The position numbers and the translations under genes were made by a program. The notes beneath the pieces were generated by a model. It saw only the letters and a list, made by a program, of their open reading frames with translations. It made no database searches and had not been told where the DNA came from. A stretch of 64,000 nucleotides of DNA, taken from positions 14,842,572 to 14,906,571 of the forward strand of contig NC_088800.1 of the NCBI RefSeq assembly GCF_011386835.1, written 5' to 3'. Every line of letters starts with the position of its first letter. Positions within the stretch are counted from its first letter, which is position 1. Shown one piece after another: positions 34,401 through 44,600 of the stretch. This DNA comes from Chrysemys picta bellii. Its lineage: Eukaryota > Chordata > Testudines > Emydidae.

Positions 34401-35635
34401 TCTGATATCTAACCAGGGTTTGAACAGTAGCCTGAAGTCTGGGGGAAACAAATGTGTTAGAGTATTGCTCTTTCCTTTCCTGTCTCTGGTGCAGCGCCTC
34501 AGCCAGTGTAAATTGGCATAGCTCCATTGGCTTCAATTGACTTCATTGGAGCTACTCCGATTCACACCAGCGGAGGATCTAAGCATGTCTGCATTCAGCT
34601 GTGTGCTACAGGGGCTGTGGCCAGCTGGTCAGTTGCACCATCCCATTTTAAAAATCAACAGGATCCTTCTAAACCTAATGAGGCATCTTTCCCCCTTACG
34701 CCCTCCTGCCCCATCTGCCCCCTCCCCTTTGCAGCGTTAGAGCAGGATGTTCTGCTACCACAAGACGATGCCAGTCTTGCCTGGTCTCCCTCCACACACT
34801 CCAATTTCCATGTGCTGAACAAACTGGTCTGTGTGTGCAGTTCCCAGCCAGCTTCCCAGCAGCAGCAACAACAAAAGCCGTGTTCATGGCCGGGTCTGGA
34901 CCACATACAGTGCCAGAGCTCAGCTGCTGCAGAGCCGCTCAGAACATTCAGGGCCATTTAAAGAGTGAAAGAGAGAGAGAGAAGGAAAAGAGAGGGAGCC
35001 GTTATATAAAAAAATACTTGAGCCCAGTGCAACAACGGAAACCTTAGAGTTTACTTTTAAAAACTCAGTGCCTCCTTGTGAAGGAGCAGAACAGCTCAGC
35101 CTGTGTGTGCGGAGCTGATCTGCGGGCTCCGGCTGTATGTACAAGGGGAGAGTGTGTGTGTGAGTGGCTCCCTCTCCCTCGCTTTCAATGGACTTACAGT
35201 ATAAACCTAAAGAAGCTTTTTGTTGGGCTTATGAATAGATGGGGGGGAGGCGTTTGTAACGGTCACCATCCAGCTTTTTAGATTCTCTTCACGTTGAGGC
35301 TTTGCCTGGGTTTTTAATTTGTTTGTTTGTTTTTAAATAAAAATTTCCACTTCTTCCCTGTAAGATGCTCCCATCTCTTTCGGGATCGGCTTGCCCTTTG
35401 CACTCATTGCTCAAAGCTGGTCCAGGCTAGAGAGGGCACAGGGTGTGTATGTGTGTGTGAGAATAGTAGGACATTTGGCTTTGATCCCAAATGATGCCCA
35501 AAAGCCTCCATGGGCCTTGGCTTGGAAACCCCCAAGCTGTTGACTGGCAGGCAGGCAGCTTCTCTCCAGCTGCTAGAGTTTCCTCCTCCGCTTTACAAAC
35601 CCATCCCTGCTTGAACTTGTTGGCTTTAATGAACT
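31456..35635. other. Repeat-poor block; possible promoter-like area near 35.0 kb
   Basis: This 4-kb block has no repeat that I recognise apart from homopolymers (A18 at 32617-32634, G12 at 33465-33476) and a palindrome at 34502-34580. The 31600-31800 part is strongly pyrimidine-rich. At about 35003 there is TATATAAA, preceded by GA-rich sequence and followed by a GC-richer stretch at 35085-35180. This could be an upstream exon or regulatory region, but no coding exon is recognised. Confidence 0.35.
34502..34580. repeat. Palindromic dispersed repeat (…gaggatct type)
   Basis: The left side gtgtaaattggcatagctcc and the right side ggagctactccgattcacac are inverted copies around 'attggcttcaattgacttca'. 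It ends in 'cggaggatct'. The stretch at 54572-54658 has the same end words, aggatc(t/c)ggcc, so both seem to be one old palindromic family. Confidence 0.6.
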
Positions 35636-35639
35636 TACA

Positions 35640-35840
35640 TTAGAGATGGAGTTAGTCCATTACCTGATTAATCTTCATGAGTCTCCATGAGGCAGATGGA
35701 TATATGTTATTGTCCCCATTTAGCAGATGGGTAAATCTGAGGTAGAATGAGGTAAAGTAACTTGCCCAAGATGAGAGAGGAGGGTCAGAGTCAGGGAATG
35801 GAACAGAACATCAGCGTTGCTGGCTCTCAAACCCATGCCT
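35640..35840 (-). repeat. MIR/CORE-type SINE fragment
   Basis: Antisense MIR order: 'ctgattaatcttcatgagtc', 'tatgttattgtccccattta', 'gcagatgggtaaatctgagg', 'gtaacttgcccaagatgaga'. Confidence 0.7.
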
Positions 35841-35844
35841 GCTG

Positions 35845-36400
35845 TCCTCAGCTGAAGCCACTTGTTAGTGGAGTTTGCATATTTTCCATGATGCTGCATT
35901 TCACTGTGTCTCACTAGAGAGACCCTTGGGAGGGGAGAATAGAGTGTGTGTTTGGGAATCAATTGGTGATGACTAAGCGAAGGGGACAGAGCAATGTCAT
36001 TTTGAGAGGAAGAGGTGACAGTGGAGTGGGATGGGAGGCCGGGGCATGTGCTCTAGATTTGGACTTTCTGCTTTGTAATCATTAGTTTCACCAGCCAAGG
36101 CACTGCTGCATGGAAGTTCACATGCTGTAAGCTAGATAAAAGCTAGGTGTCTTGCACTAAGAGGAACCTTAGGGGAGGAGCAAAATTCTGAGATAAGCTA
36201 TCTGTGGGCTCCTCCCTCTCTCCCCTCCCTGCCCCCAGATTAACAAAGCTGGTCCCGTAACCAGTGTGAAAAAGATATAATCAACACTGCAAACCCTGAG
36301 GCTGGTAAGCTGGAAGGCTTACACCATGAGGAGGAGTGGTTATTATTATAAGGGATTTTGGTGAGGAGGTGTCTTGAGAGAGGGAGGTCTGTGCTATAGG
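35845..36400. other. No recognised feature
   Basis: Ordinary sequence, GA-rich in places. No repeat or exon recognised. Confidence 0.4.
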
Positions 36401-36409
36401 TCCTGGGAG

Positions 36410-36490
36410 GTGTGTTTGTTGTTATTATAGATCAGGGCCCCATTGCACTAGGTGCTGTACAAATAGACTAAAAAGATGGTCCCGGTTATC
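36410..36490. repeat. Short dispersed repeat (agggccccattg… type)
   Basis: The order 'tcagggccccattgcacta', 'ggtgctgtacaaatagac' and 'gatggtccc' recurs in changed form at 44060-44150 and 49360-49445, where the tail reads 'cccaaagagcttacaatctg'. It is a small SINE-like family. Confidence 0.5.
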
Positions 36491-36785
36491 ATAGTGTTAC
36501 CAGGCAATGATACTGGAGTGAAGGTTGTTTGAAAGGACTTGGGTGTAATATGTGTCTGGGAGAAATGAGGCGGTACAGAACTTTCTCCTATAGCTCCATG
36601 TGCTTATACAGAAAGCCCAGTGGCAGGGCACTTTGTGTTAGCAGAGGCAGTATCAGGGGGACAAATGAAGGAGCATTTATGAAGGGAAGGGCGACATAGA
36701 AAACCTCCTTGTCTTTTAGGTAGAAAATGTGTGTGACAGGAAACTATTTGGTGGGGCAGGGAGTGGCTATGTTAGGCTGGAAAGG

Positions 36786-37052
36786 GTTGAAGCTGTCTGT
36801 TGAACCATGGCCAATAGACTAGCTTACATTAGGAAAAAATATGGAACATAAAACCGTCATGCTCCAAGGCATAAGCCAACCACTAACTGCCTAGTGTTGG
36901 AAGAAACTTCCTCCTCAGCAGTTTATTCCATATTTTTCCATGATGGGAACTTTACACTCCAAAGCTTTTCATGCTGACCGCTGTCAAAGACAGGATATTG
37001 GCTTAGGCCGGCCATTTGTTTGATCTAAGATGGCAATTCCTATGTGCCTATG
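36786..37052 (+). mobile_element. CR1 LINE 3' end, diverged
   Basis: Diverged CR1 carboxyl and 3' sequence: 'gtgttggaagaaacttcc', 'tttattccatatttttccat', 'gacaggatattgg', and 'atttgtttgatctaag'. The body is 5'-truncated. Older than the copy at 27.8 kb. Confidence 0.65.
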
Positions 37053-38037
37053 GCTTCTGGAATGACATTGGTTAGCATCAGTCAGAGGTCTCGAAGACTT
37101 TGTCTTCAATAATGTAGGCGAAAACAGAAGGCAGGGAGGATTTATCTGAGACCGCCCAATGAGTAACAGCCTTAAATTAATTAAGAGGGACTTTAGATTA
37201 GTGTGACGTTGTGCAGTCTATATGGTTTTATAAAAATATAAGTGAATATAATGTAACTGGGATATGCTTCATGCAAAAGGTCTCTTGTAAGGTATTATTA
37301 CAAAGCTCATAATCTACTAAGTGTGATCATCCTATTTGTAGAAATGTACCACTCTTGTATCTAAAACTAGAAATATAAAACATAACTCTGAGGGCCTATT
37401 GTAATTATGTAAAGTGTGGGCCATTAAGGATGGTTTGGAATCTTGATGACTCCCATTGTCTGCAGATGGCTGTATTTACCTGTGAGTTTTCCTGTATATG
37501 TGTGTGCTGGCAAGTGAGTAATGAAGTCTTGCAATGATATGTGATCATGTCACCTGAACTGGAATCCATTTTTAACCTGGTGCTTTTCCAGTGAGGGGGG
37601 GTGGAAACCCAGAGGGACAAAGGGTTCCCGCCTTATGCAAAAGATATATACAGGGGTGGAAGAGAACAAGGGGGGAGAGGAGCCATCATGAAGAATCCCC
37701 TAGCTATCACCTGAGCTGCAACAAGAGCTGTACCGGGGAAAGAATTGTGCCCAGGCCTGGAAGGTGTCCAGTCTGAGAAAAAACTTACTGAAGCATCTCT
37801 GATGGTGAGATTATCTGTATTCAGTTTGATTAGGCATAGATTTGTGCATTTTATTTTATTTTGCTTGGTGACTTACTTTGTTCTGTCTGTTACTACTTGG
37901 AACCACTTAAATCCTACTGTCTGTATTTAATAAAATCACTCTTTATTTAGTATCAGAGGGGTAGCCGTGTTAGTCTGAATCTGTAAAAAGCAACAGAGGG
38001 TCCTGTGGCACCTTTGAGACTAACAGAAGTACTGGGA

Positions 38038-38078
38038 GCATAAGCTTTCGTGGGTCAGAACCTCACTTCTTCAGATGC
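38038..38078 (-). ncRNA. Hammerhead-like motif, minus strand, left arm
   Basis: On the minus strand: GCAT (38078-38075), two bases of the palindrome, CTGAAGA (38074-38068), stem II with GTGAGG and CCCAC, GAAA (38049-38046), GCTT (38045-38042), ATGC (38041-38038). All core bases fit the hammerhead pattern. It lies back to back with the plus-strand motif at 38077-38118. Confidence 0.65.
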
Positions 38079-38118
38079 ATCTGAAGAAGTGAGGTTCTGA
38101 CCCACGAAAAGCTTATGC
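38077..38118 (+). ncRNA. Hammerhead-like motif, plus strand, right arm
   Basis: GCAT (38077-38080), CTGAAGA (38081-38087), stem II from 38089 to 38105 (GTGAGG, loop, CCCAC), GAAAA (one extra A, 38106-38110), GCTT, ATGC (38115-38118). The extra A may disturb the core, whereas the minus-strand copy has the normal GAAA. Confidence 0.6.
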
Positions 38119-38568
38119 TCCCAGTACTTCTGTTAGTCTCAAAGGTGCCACAGGACCCTCTGTTACTCTTTACTTAGTAATTCACTCAGAGTATGTATTA
38201 ACACCTGGGGGAGCAAACAACTGTGCATATCTCTCTATCAGTGTTATAGAGGGTGAACAATTTATGAATTTTCCCTGCATAAGCTTTATGCAGCGTAAAA
38301 CGGATTTATTTGGGTTTAGACTCCATTGGGAGTTGGGCATCTGAGTGCTAAAGACAAGCACACTACTGTGAGCTGTTTTCAGGTAAACTTGCAGCTTTGG
38401 GACAAGTGATTCAGACCCTGGGTCTGTGTCTGGAACCAGATGGGAGTGTCTGGCTCAGCAAGACAGGGTGCTGGAGTCCTGAGCTGGCAGGGAAAACAGG
38501 AGCAGAGGTGGTCTTTTGCATGTCAGGTGGCAGCTCCCAAGGGGGTTTCTGTGATCCAACCCATCACA

Positions 38569-39462
38569 GTGGCGTAGTCGGCAGGAACTGTGCACAGCTG
38601 ATTGCTTTGAGATACTGGTAGTGATTTTAAGTGAGTTTTAAGTGTGGTGGCTGGAGAACAGACAAAGTGGTTACTGGTTTGTTATTTTCTGTTTGCTTAT
38701 TTCGGGAAAGGGAAGTAGGGACAGAAAAGGAAGCAAAATAAGTAAGAATGAAGATCAAAAGAAGCTAAAACTACACAAGTTGCAAATTGCCCAGAAAGAC
38801 TGAACAATGGGTGCTGGGAATGTCTCTGTTAACTAAGAAGCCCCTGAGCTGAGTGCATCTCAGTTTCAGTGAACTGCAGATGGGTGTGGCCCAACCTCTG
38901 TCTGTGCTGAAGCTGACTGGAGTGTCTAACCTAGCAAGACAGGAGTGGAGGGGTGCCTGTTCTGGCAGGAGGGTGTTCTCTGTGGATCCCAGCTCGTTGA
39001 GTGATGGTCTCAAGGGAAGACAAATGAAAATTGATGTACAATTTGCCCGGGAAAAGACTGGCCTGGAAAAAGAAAAGGCTGCCCACCAACCTGGACTTAA
39101 GAGACAAAGCAATTAAGACCCAGAAGCATGACCTGGCTGTAATGGAGTGGAAAAGGTGCACAGAGACATGCATCCTGGAGCTGAAAGTTGGGGTCCTGGT
39201 AACTGCTGCAGTGGGAATAAACCCCAAGGACTCTAGTTGGAAGCAAACCCAACCTGAGTGAAAGGGGGGGGGGGATTTTGCTGGCCAGCGAAAGGTCTCT
39301 CCTAGCTGGTAGCTGTGAGCCTACAGCTGGATCAGGGTCTCTTTCCCTTTTGGGGGGACACAGGAGTGTCTGCCCCATAGGGGAGCCCAAAAACGAATTT
39401 TAGGTATACTGCCTCCGCCATGGTCAGTGTCCAAGTCTCTGGCAGTAAGTTCAGGAGGAGGG
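38569..39462 (+). pseudogene. Interior of the LTR element; gag-like remnant
   Basis: Besides the primer site and purine tract, the interior contains a short frame (38853-39116, 87 codons) and an overlapping one (39031-39261) rich in Lys and Glu. The stretch around 39020-39180 has a charged, coiled-coil-like character that recalls the amino part of some Gypsy/retroviral gag proteins. It is interrupted by frame changes and has no zinc knuckle. No pol or env sequence is visible. The G9 run at 39266-39274 may mark replication slippage. I am unsure that it ever encoded protein. Confidence 0.4.
38570..38586 (+). promoter_or_regulatory. Primer binding site, tRNA-Ser type
   Basis: TGGCGTAGTCGGCAGGA is complementary to the 3' end of vertebrate tRNA-Ser of the AGA/TGA type, whose acceptor end is ..CTGCCGACTACG plus CCA. 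It lies one base after the left LTR, where a retroelement primes minus-strand DNA. Confidence 0.8.
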
Positions 39463-40607
39463 TATGACGTTGTGCAGTCTATATGGTTTTATAAAAATAT
39501 AAGTGAATATAATGTAACTGGGATATGCTTCATGCAAAAGGTCTCTTGTAAGGTATCATTACAAAGCTCATAATCTACTAAGTGTGATCATCCTATTTGT
39601 AGAAATGTACCACTCTTGTATCTAAAACTAGAAATATAAAACATAACTCTGAGGGCCTATTGTAATTATGTAAAGTGTGGGCCATTAAGGATGGTTTGGA
39701 ATCTTGATGACTCCCATTGTCTGCTGATGGCTGTATTTACCTGTGAGTCTTCCTGTATATGTGTGTGCTGGCAAGTGAGTAATGAAGTCTTGCAGTGACA
39801 TGTGATCATGTCACCTGAACTGGAATCCATCTTTAACCTGGTGCTTTTCCAGTCGGGGGGGGGAGGTGGAAAACCAGAGGGACAAAGGGTTTCCGCTTTA
39901 TGCAAAAGATATATAAAGGGGTGGAAGAGAACAAGGGGGGAGAGGAGCCATCATGAAGAATCCCCTAGCTATCACCTGAGCTGCAACAAGAGCTGTACCA
40001 GGGGAAAGAATTGTGCCCAGGCCTGGAAGGTGTCCAGTCTGAGAAAAAACTTACTGAAGCATCTCTGAAGGTGAGATTATCTGTATTCAGTTTGATTAGG
40101 CATAGATTTGCGCATTTTATTTTATTTTGCTTGGTGACTTACTTTGTTCTGTCTGTTACTACTTGGAACCACTTAAATCCTACTGTGTGTATTTAATAAA
40201 ATCACTTTTTATTTAGTAATTTACTCAGAGTATGTATTAATACCTGGGGGAGCAAACAACTGTGCATATCTCTCTATCAGTGTTATAGAGGGCGAACAAT
40301 TTATGAGTTTGCTCTGCATAAGCTTTATGCAGGGTAAAACAGATTTATCTGGGTTTAGACCCCATTGGGAGTTGGGCATCTGAGTGCTAAAGACAAGCAC
40401 ACTACTGTGAGCTGTTTTCAGGTAAACTTGCAGCTTTGGGACAAGTGATTCAGACCCTGGGTCTGTGTCTGGAACCAGACGGGAGTGTCTGGCTCAGCAA
40501 GACAGGGTGCTGGAGTCCTGAGCTGGCAGGGAAAACAGGAGCAGAGGTGGTCTTTTGCACATCAGGTGGCAGCTCCCAAGGGGGTTTCTGTGATCCAACC
40601 CGTCACA
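39463..40607 (+). repeat. 3' LTR, 1145 bp
   Basis: Starts TATGACGTTGTGCAG (one change from TGTGACG) and ends AACCCGTCACA, the intact end of the inverted terminal pair TGTGACG/CGTCACA. TATATAAA lies at about 39909 and AATAAA at about 40196. It lacks the foldback present in the left LTR, so the foldback came after the LTR element. Confidence 0.9.
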
Positions 40608-40612
40608 GTTAG

Positions 40613-41085
40613 ATAAGAAGTTTAATTTGATAATGGAACAGCCTCCAAGAGAAGGCAGTTGGGAACAACAAAGGGAAACATCCAATGTGAGATTAGACAG
40701 CAAACTGAAAAGGGCAAAGAGTCAGAAGATACCTGGTGGGAAGAAGCACTTCATGAAACAGGTGGAATTAAACTGTGAGTCCCCTCCAGCTGGAGTCCTT
40801 ATTCTTCATCAGCATCTGTTCCTGGAGCCTCGGTTCAGAAGGTGGAGTGATCTGTAACTCTTCCCTACGTGGAACTTGCATTTATTTACTCAATAAACAC
40901 CCTGTAACAGCACAAGAAATACTGACCACTGCAGGTCATTACACATGGTGGGCCATTGATTTCAATGGATTACTCTGGATTTACAGCACTATAACAGAGC
41001 GGCAGTAGGTCCAAAAGGAATAACCATTGCATGATCTGAAACATAGTTTCGAGATCAGCGATAACTAAGTAGTTCTGTTATTAGA
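40613..41085. other. No recognised feature
   Basis: Ordinary sequence. At 40935-40990 'gccattgatttcaatgga' and 'ctctggatttacagc' weakly recall the palindromic family of 34502 and 54572. Confidence 0.35.
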
Positions 41086-41089
41086 AATT

Positions 41090-41790
41090 ATAGGATAGTT
41101 TCCATGTAAATGATAACCTGCCGTTGTTGTTTAGCTTGTAGATAATACCTAGGCCTGTATAGTCGTTGGTGTGTCAATAACACCCTGCTGCTTTATAGGA
41201 TTTAGCCTGTAGCTAATACTTGATGCTGTATAGTAGTGATTACCCTTCCATTCTATACTGACTGGCTTGGAAATAATATCCTTTCCCTCTATTGGAAATT
41301 ATACCCTGCTGCTGCTGCAGAGAATCCGGCCTGTAAATAATACCCTTCCCTAGTATAGTATTTGGTGTTTAAATATTACCCTGCCCCTGTATAGAACTTG
41401 GCATGTCAATGGCACCCTGTCCCTGTATAATACTTGGTGAGTAAATAATACCACTGCTCTATAGTAAATGATACCATTCCACTCTATACTGCTTGCCCTA
41501 TACATAATACCCTGCTGCTTTATGTAGCATTTATTGTATAAATAATACCCTGCTGCTTTATAATAATTGATATGTACCTAATACCCCGTGGCTGTGTAGT
41601 GCTTGGTCTGCAGTTAAGAATACTACCTGTCATCAGATAGTTTGTGGGCTACAAATAATCATAGAATCGTAGGACTGGAAGGGACTTCAGGAGGTCATTT
41701 AATCCAGTCCCCTACACTAATGGCAGCACTAAAGTATTATCTCGACCATCCTTACCTCAAGGCAGTATAGTATTTGGAATGCAAATACTT
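41090..41790. repeat. Degenerate ~42-45-bp tandem array
   Basis: More than ten diverged units follow the pattern 'tatagtatttgg(c/t)(a/c)tgtaaataatacc' then 'ctgctgc'. Examples start near 41160, 41290, 41340, 41390, 41430, 41510 and 41560. Unit length varies. A CR1 fragment interrupts it at 41659-41760, after which one more unit (gcagtatagtatttggaatg) resumes. Confidence 0.8.
41659..41760 (-). mobile_element. CR1 LINE 3' end fragment
   Basis: Begins with 'aatcatagaatcgtaggact' and goes on 'ggaagggacttcaggaggtc', 'atccagtcccctacact'. This is the reverse complement of the CR1 terminus. It sits inside the tandem array, so it came later. Confidence 0.85.
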
Positions 41791-42301
41791 AGTGAAGGGC
41801 TCTCATCCAAGCACTGAGAACGTAGGCCACTGAGTTTTATTTGCACTCTGTATCTATTCTAAATGCATCCTGGAGGGTCACGAAAGGCACTCAGAACCTA
41901 TGGTCACAGCACCATAGAAATGCCTAAAATATATATAAATGACCAATTGAGGAGGATATCGTCTGGGCTTGAGCTCAACAGCCAAGTCAGTGCAGCAGCC
42001 TGGCTCTGCCTTCAGCTGGAAGGGTCATTGCTGTCCCTGGTGACACGGGTGAGCCAGAGTAGTAGGGAGGCAGACAAGTTATAACAACGCTGCCGAGTCC
42101 CCAAAGGAAGTGATGATTTCTATCAGGCTTTTCACTCCCCTTGCTGTATGTTTGCAGATATGATGTGATTGTGTGGGATATTGCAGGGGCAAGATGAGGT
42201 CACGGGATATTTCTCCACCTTGGACCTTTTCCAGCTGGTCCTTTTCCATCCTATGTTGGGTCTTCTTGCTGCTTTTGGAATCCGATTGCCACTGGCAAAA
42301 G

Positions 42302-42600
42302 GCCTGATCAGTACTTGGATGGGAGACACCTCTGCTCTCCCTCCCACGGGAACCCCAGTGTGCTACAGTGAGTGATTCGGTAAGGGACACTATTCCCTCT
42401 GAACCAGCGCTAAATGCAATGCCTCAGCGCAGTACTCAAGGGGCTGAGCTGCTGGACCTTCCATCTCTCAGATGAGACATAAAACAGGGGTCTTGACCAT
42501 TCAGGGTCCTTAAAGAGCCCTTGCTACTTTACCAAAGAGTGGAGCCGTTAACAGTTTTGTCAGCAAATTCCAGCTTGGGTAATTATGTTTTGCCTTCCTA
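42302..42600 (+). repeat. 5S rRNA-derived SINE (SINE3-like), 5'-truncated
   Basis: The segment 42302-42327 matches the 3' promoter half of vertebrate 5S rRNA at 24 of 26 bases (…agtacttggatgggagac). Downstream the body reads 'tcagatgagacataaaac', 'ggtcttgaccattcagggtc' and 'cttaaagagccc', the order known from 5S-derived SINEs of vertebrates, where a 5S head joins a conserved body and LINE-like tail. The first part of the 5S head is missing or unrecognisable, so an internal pol III promoter is probably not functional. Confidence 0.75.
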
Positions 42601-42604
42601 AAGC

Positions 42605-43335
42605 GATTCTTTACATTTCAACTGAACGTAGTCTTCTTCATCCTAACCTGAATGGATGAGTTGTGTGGCTGTTCAACAACAGCAGTGTTCCACCCCAGAG
42701 ATAGCTGCATTTCACTGGGAGAGTGAAGTGATCCCTGTAATATTTAAGCTCTTGGGCATCTGGTTTGCTACAAGAGAGAAGGTATTCCACTTTAACTAGC
42801 ACTCAGCTCAGTTTCAATCTCTTCAGGCTTCTGGAAATATCTAGTTCACACTGGGTATGCTCAGAAGCTCACCGAAGAGATGCTCCCCATCTCATTTGCA
42901 CAGTTATTCCCATACTAGTAATTTGATACCTACCCTTCATTCCCCCCCCCCTTTAAAATTATTTTAATTCATCAGTCTGAGACTCTAAGGCAATACCTAC
43001 AACTTTGAAATAACATAGCGGAGAGAGGCTTGGTGGATTTGAAATACTTGTTGGAATCACTGATTGTTTATTTCTGTCCCCATATGTGTCTGGATGGTTT
43101 TCTCAGGACACTGCCACTAAGACAACTCACTCCAGGTGGATTATGTTGTAGCATCAACCCAGCGCCACTTGCACTTGTGATGGCCATGCCTGCAATGATT
43201 CTGCATGAGGTGACCTTGGGGATGCAGCTGCCTGTTATGGTTCTGCTGGCTTTGGTACAGTTTCTTATTTCCTTGCCTATTCCTAGCCCAGTCACATCTG
43301 CACCTGTAATTTTTTTAATTTGTAGTTCATCATCA
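42605..43335. other. No recognised feature
   Basis: Unique-looking sequence with a C9 run near 42943. The 104-codon frame at 43030-43344 has no motif and ends at the CR1 junction. Confidence 0.4.
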
Positions 43336-43336
43336 T

Positions 43337-43515
43337 GTAGGTAACTGGAATGGGTTACCTAGGAGGTGGTGGAATCTCTTTCCTTAGAGGTTTTTAAGGT
43401 CAGGCTTGACAAAGCCCTGGCTGGGATGATTTAGTGGGGGATTGGTCCTGCTTTGAGCAGGGGGTTGGACTAGATGACCTCCTGAGGTCCCTTCCAACCC
43501 TGATATTCTATGATC
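43337..43515 (+). mobile_element. CR1 LINE 3' end
   Basis: The CR1 carboxyl end and tail are clear: 'aactggaatgggttacctag', 'gaggtggtggaatctctttc', 'aggtcaggcttgacaaagcc', 'ggttggactagatgacctcc', 'ggtcccttccaaccctgata' and the terminal 'ttctatgat'. Confidence 0.92.
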
Positions 43516-44029
43516 AGATATCTGGGATAGCCTGATGGTTTCCTCTGTTTCCACAGCATATGATTGTGGCTCTGGTCTGATTTAATGCTTCCAGCTGTTG
43601 TCTATCTGTTCTCAGATAGAATGGCTGCTCAGCTGTCAGGATGAACAGTGGTTGTGTATAGTGTTATAGTAACAGTTTTGTTTCTGTTGCCTTTCTTCCG
43701 GCTGTATCTGTAAGACTTGTATTTGCTTCGGTTGGCGTAATCATATCAGCTATCTGAGCTCTCATCCCAGCACAGAACTCTTTCTCATGTACACCCCATC
43801 TGGCAATGGAAATCACCAGAGGGGTATAAAAGGGCCTTAATGTAACTGAGAATCCAGCCCAATGCCTTTTGCCTTTTATTTACATTCTCCAGTACCTAGA
43901 TGAGAGAGATGTATTTAAATGAGCAGTTATTAAAATTCATTTCATTGGGACTTGGGTGCTCAACTTCCTTAGTCTCCTTTAAAATCTCAACCATAATAAT
44001 TTCTCACTTACATATAGCCTTTTGGTATA

Positions 44030-44150
44030 GGGGTAACTCCCATATGCCTCAATCAGGATGTCATTGGACCAGGTGTTATTGTGTTGACCACTGTACAAAC
44101 ATATGGGGAGATATGGTCCCTGCCTCAAAATGTTTCTAATCTTCTTTTCC
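44030..44150. repeat. Short dispersed repeat, copy 2
   Basis: Contains 'gaccaggtgttattgtgttg', 'ccactgtacaaacatatggg', 'agatatggtccctgcctcaa'. Same order as at 36410-36490 and 49360-49445. Confidence 0.45.
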
Positions 44151-44235
44151 CCCGTATTTCCTCTTTTAGTAAGACATGGTCCACCTCAATTTTGCTCTTT
44201 TTTAGGCCACCTATGTAAAATTGTTAATTTCAGTT

Positions 44236-44600
44236 TGTTTAAACTGGAGTTGAGTGAATAATTGATTTTTTGGGTCCAGTTTGAAAAACTGGAAAAAAAA
44301 AATTATTTCAAGCCAAACAAAATATTGTTTAATAATAAATAAGCTTCTGGATATTTTTTTACCCTTTTTTTGTTTGTTCTTTTAAATAAATCTAGCTGAA
44401 TTTTGAAATGAAATGTCATTTCAAAATGAAAAGCTGAAATGTTTCATTTTGAAAATGTCAAAATGAAACTTTTTGACTTTTTTTAACTTTTTGCTTTTTC
44501 ATTATTTTTTTCCAGCCAAAATTATTTGCTGAATTTAACCCACAACTGCATTTTTCAGCTGAAAAACTATTTGTCCTAAAAATTTCATGGGGTTCGGTTT
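44236..44600. repeat. AT-rich dispersed repeat, copy 2
   Basis: Consists of 'aaatgaaatgtcatttcaaaa', 'tgtttcattttgaaaatgtc' type inverted words and T runs, like 29630-29965 and 56300-56760. Confidence 0.5.

Larger units (their letters stand above)
37951..38167. mobile_element. PLE-derived foldback element inside the LTR
   Basis: The insert is a near-perfect inverted repeat: the left arm from about 37990 to 38074 pairs with the right arm from about 38081 to 38166 around the palindrome ATGCAT (38075-38080). The right arm is the 3' end of a PLE in plus orientation; the outer left part (gtagccgtgttagtctga) is the reverse complement of the PLE terminus. CTTTATTTAG (37941-37950) and CTTTACTTAG (38168-38177) form a 10-bp target duplication with one change, so the foldback inserted as a unit. 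PLEs are known to occur with inverted truncated copies joined to them. Confidence 0.9.
37202..38568 (+). repeat. 5' LTR with nested PLE foldback
   Basis: Starts TGTGACGTTGTGCAG and ends AACCCATCACA. It is 1367 bp long, but only ~1140 bp after the nested insertion at 37951-38167 and its duplication are removed, equal to the other LTRs. The TATA box seen in the sister copies reads TATATACA here (about 37647), and AATAAA lies at about 37928. Confidence 0.9.
37202..40607 (+). mobile_element. Short LTR retroelement, two LTRs, 0.9-kb interior
   Basis: Two LTRs (37202-38568 and 39463-40607) flank an interior of only ~894 bp. A 17-nt primer site adjoins the left LTR after one base, and a purine-rich tract AGGAGGAGGG (39453-39462) adjoins the right one. 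Flanks ATTAG (37197-37201) and GTTAG (40608-40612) are a probable 5-bp duplication with one change. The interior holds no protease, reverse transcriptase or integrase, so the copy is non-autonomous. The LTRs are close in sequence and the insertion is not ancient. It could be a deleted endogenous retrovirus or a Ty3/Gypsy element; the interior is too short to decide. Confidence 0.88.

Noticed and set aside
34840..34890. Polyglutamine-like CAG/CAA run
   Set aside because: Only a few cagcagcaacaacaa codons, with stops nearby in all frames and no exon context.
41090..41790. CRISPR-like spaced repeats
   Set aside because: Units are diverged throughout, with no constant repeat and unique spacers, and the DNA is eukaryotic.
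42302..42327. Possible 5S rRNA gene
   Set aside because: Only the promoter half of 5S is present and it leads into a SINE body, so it is a 5S-derived SINE.
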